NCBI GenBank assembly: GCA_964036275.1
Contig: OZ038433.1
Coordinates: forward strand, 11,151,446 to 11,215,445
DNA length: 64,000 nt
Source: Litoditis marina
Taxonomy: Eukaryota; Nematoda; Chromadorea; Rhabditida; Rhabditidae
Direction: 5' to 3'
The first letter of the stretch is position 1. Each line of letters begins with the position of its first letter. The notes beneath the pieces were generated by a model. It did no database searches, had not been told where the DNA came from, and worked only from the letters and a program-made list of their open reading frames with translations. Of the stretch, positions 61,733 to 64,000 are shown in pieces. A program made the translations under genes and the position numbers.

Positions 61733-63509
61733 TTAGGCAGAAGAGGCCTTCCATTTGTTGACTGCCACATTGGGGGGAGTGCGCTGGAAATGAAAGAGAT
61801 AACTATTGATCGATCAAACTACAAACTACAATTAAAGTGACAGCGTCGAACTAACCATTATCGAAAATGGTACTAAAGAGATTTTTTGGTTGTTGGAAAA
61901 ACGTTATCTAATGACGGTTAGGTTGCCAAAACCAGTTACCTTGAAGAATATTTCTAGATAAAACTACAATCACGATTTGAACCTAGAAATTTGAAAAATT
62001 GTAGTTTTCGCGTTTTTTGTGCTCTTTTCGTGGCGAAAATGTACACTTTGTTTTGAAATAGAAAAATAAGGTCACTTTTACAATTTCTTTAAATGGAACA
62101 GTCTGACTGACCCTAACATCATCGATGGCGTTCTTCTTGAGAACCTTTCCGTCGGCGTCGATGATGGTCAGCTGGGGAATACCGGTCACACCAAATTGCT
62201 TGTTCAGCTCTCTGGAATAACACGATTTTCTTGATGTTGTTCGATTATTCATGACTTAAGAACATATTTCAAACTACAAAGAGTTCGGCGTAACCTAGAT
62301 TCCGCTTCAGGGGACACTTCAATATGTTTCAATCTGCCGAGTTTGTAGTTTGATGCGGTGCCTGTTTGATAAATGGCAAATTCCACAAGGAACCGCGAAT
62401 TTCGTTAACCCTGACAGTTAACCGTTAACCATTTAACCATTTTTCTATTAACCCTTTGGTAACCCTTTTTTCTAACGTCTTTTGGGCGAAATTCGCGGTT
62501 ACCAAGTGGGTAACAAAAGTGTTAACCATTTTTTTGGTTAACGGTTAACTGGCGCGGTTAACAAAAACCGCGGTTAAATAAAGAATTCGCCTTGATAACT
62601 TTCGGCCAAGCAACTATTCTGTTTTTGCAGATTAGACTACAACTTCACTTGACACTTGACTTAAACTATAGGATTTGTCAAACCGTTGTGGACACCGTAC
62701 CATCGATTTTGTATGGGACGGGGTTTGGCGAGCGGCCAGTTGTCTGCGTATCATTGATCTCCTCACTCTCTCAACTGCTGGCAGATAATCAACGACCGCT
62801 CGCCCCGCATCGCTCAATCAATTGAAACCTCTGCTGTCTTCATGAGGAAATTGGCGACTATACTTGATCAACGCCTAGACTGTATTTCATTAAATGTATG
62901 GTAAAACAAACTCGATTTTCTTGGATCCGAATGGTAGGTAGTACCAGTTGCCGTGCGCTTCCTTCAGATACGACTTCTGGCCGTCTTCCGAACGATCGGA
63001 CGAGACGAAGACAACCTCGAACTCCTCGTCGTACTCCAGCGACTTCTGGAACTCCTGAAAAATAAACAACAAAATAGTTTTCAGATGAAATAGAGTGCCG
63101 GAATTACCACTGTGGAAACTCACATGTTACTAGCGAATAAACTAACAAAATAAACTTCCCCTTCAACTCTTTTTTGGTCTGCACAGTCCGTATGCTATAA
63201 GTTCCAGGCAACTTCTTCCCATCCTGCGTCTCTCTCTCTCTCTGTCTTACGACTTTGCGTTACTCGTATCCCGGCGGGTTGTAAGAGCAGAGAAATAGCG
63301 AGTGTTTGAGGAGACGCAGGATGAGATGAAGCTGCCGGGATCTTCTAGCATACTTACTCAGGTAACAGAGTTTATCAGCTGTACTAAACACGTGATGCCT
63401 AGAACATGATGACAAGAAACGTTGAAGCCCCGCCCACCTTGAGACTTCCGGTAAACGCGAGACATGGAGGACACCAACGGGCAGAAAAGTACAGGGCCAC
63501 CACCTTGTT
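61733..63509 (-). CDS. Tryparedoxin/nucleoredoxin-like protein (5' exons off the right edge)
   Basis: Four exons, 63509-63438, 63054-62912, 62211-62112 and 61783-61733, with matching phases (0-0-2-0) and a stop at 61733-61735; 122 residues are visible. NKVVALYFSARWCPPCLAF is the thioredoxin-fold strand and WCPPC redox site typical of tryparedoxins and nucleoredoxin. EEFEVVFVSSDRSEDGQKSY, EAHGNWYYLPFG and QFGVTGIPQLTIIDADGK (with the cis-Pro in GIPQL) follow. This is the family's usual order. A short start exon is expected beyond 63510, either in SINE-rich sequence or past 64000. The role is probably cytosolic disulphide reduction; the substrate is unknown. Confidence 0.88.
62375..62591. mobile_element. 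Mutator-like palindromic element, family D, GTTAACC variant
   Basis: GGCAAATTCCACAAGGAACC to AAAGAATTCGCC, flanked by TTGATAAAT and TTGATAACT (9 bp, one mismatch). The interior is GGTTAAC / GTTAACC words. Confidence 0.85.
62667..62863. repeat. MITE family L, copy 2
   Basis: TATAGGATTTGTCAAACCGT to GGCGACTATA. It differs from 39315-39511 at only a few positions. Confidence 0.92.
63181..63362. repeat. Palindromic MITE family O, copy 3
   Basis: CCCATCCTGCGTCTCTCTCT, centre TCCCGGCGGGTTG, GGAGACGCAGGATGAGATGA. Confidence 0.8.
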
Positions 63510-63539
63510 CTGCAACTATGTGTATGGGCATGCCAAATG

Positions 63540-63730
63540 CATAAGTGTCGGTCGCTCGCTGAAATCGAACCTGCGAGCAAAACGTTTGTAGCTGAGCGCT
63601 AACCCCTGCGCTACGAGTGTACGTAACCAACATGCTTTGAAATCAAAAGCATATGTGTCCATACACACTATACACAGCGTGAATTGAGATATGCAGTACC
63701 CTACCGTCTTTCCGTTGGCGACGATTATAA
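63540..63730 (-). repeat. tRNA-derived SINE, copy 4
   Basis: Minus-strand order TCGTCGCCAACGGAAAGACG, GTAGCGCAGGGGTTAGCGCT, B box AGGTTCGATTTC. Bases 63731-64000 show nothing else. Confidence 0.78.
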
Positions 63731-64000
63731 TTATTACAACACAAAAACCGTTACAAGTTTTGAAACAACAATGTTAGTTAGTACACGAGTATAGCATTGA
63801 CGAATCTAATATGGATAATAATATGGTAAATTTTTATCTACATTCACATCTATATTGTAACTGTGTACAATTAATATACATTGTTAATATTGTCTGGGTG
63901 GTGCTGAGATACGGCCCGTATGAGAAAAATCTCCTACACACAGCTAAAAGTTCGAACTACAGTACACTTTTTTATTGACCCCGACTATGCCGATTCACTT

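Overview
Organism and style. The window is nuclear DNA of an invertebrate animal. Its protein-coding genes are all split into small exons of about 40-270 bases, with T-rich 3' splice sites ending TTTCAG or TTTTAG. It holds a selenophosphate synthetase with Cys in place of Sec, and it is crowded with short non-autonomous DNA elements, foldbacks and satellites. The splice signals and ATG codons lying directly behind acceptor-like AGs (compatible with spliced-leader trans-splicing) suggest a nematode or other ecdysozoan. I infer this and cannot name a species. There is no bacterial, viral or CRISPR content.

Layout. (1) 1-26870, minus strand: a very long gene for a secreted mosaic serine protease (C-type lectin, LDLa, PAN/apple, SRCR, LDLa, SRCR, trypsin). 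Twenty exons were modelled and their phases join without a break. The exon with the catalytic Ser lies off the left edge. (2) 11975-15367, plus strand, inside one intron of that protease: a complete four-exon gene for a Pcc1/LAGE3-like KEOPS subunit. (3) 29646-42018, minus: complete eight-exon COX18-type mitochondrial inner-membrane insertase. Two of its introns are filled with foldbacks, a 130-bp satellite and a LINE. (4) 42414-43723, minus: a FAM241/DUF4605 small membrane protein, about 400 bp upstream of COX18 on the same strand. (5) 44819-51958, plus: complete nine-exon selenophosphate synthetase, divergent from FAM241. (6) 52901-60906, plus: complete fourteen-exon Rab geranylgeranyltransferase alpha subunit. 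(7) 61733-63509, minus: 3' part of a tryparedoxin/nucleoredoxin-like protein with a WCPPC site, running off the right edge.

Repeats. At least fifteen short interspersed families can be recognised by recurrent ends, several with clear target-site duplications (TSDs): a hAT-like family with 8-bp TSDs, a Mutator-like family with 9-bp TSDs, TTAA-flanked piggyBac-like elements and a tRNA-derived SINE. There are also large minisatellite blocks (25 bp at 4.8-8.8 kb, 33 bp at 9.4-10 kb, 130 bp at 31.8-38.7 kb, 140 bp at 48.1-48.8 kb).

Most unusual signal. In five of the seven genes, partial copies of an exon lie in the adjoining intron. Each copy keeps only the exon edge that faces it, with its splice site. 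I call these exon echoes; they appear to be fossils of short tandem duplications and are listed as pseudogene features.

Functionally the genes are unrelated housekeeping or secreted functions: tRNA modification, mitochondrial membrane assembly, selenium metabolism, Rab prenylation and redox. Only the two same-strand pairs (FAM241-COX18 and SEPHS-RABGGTA) hint at co-transcription.
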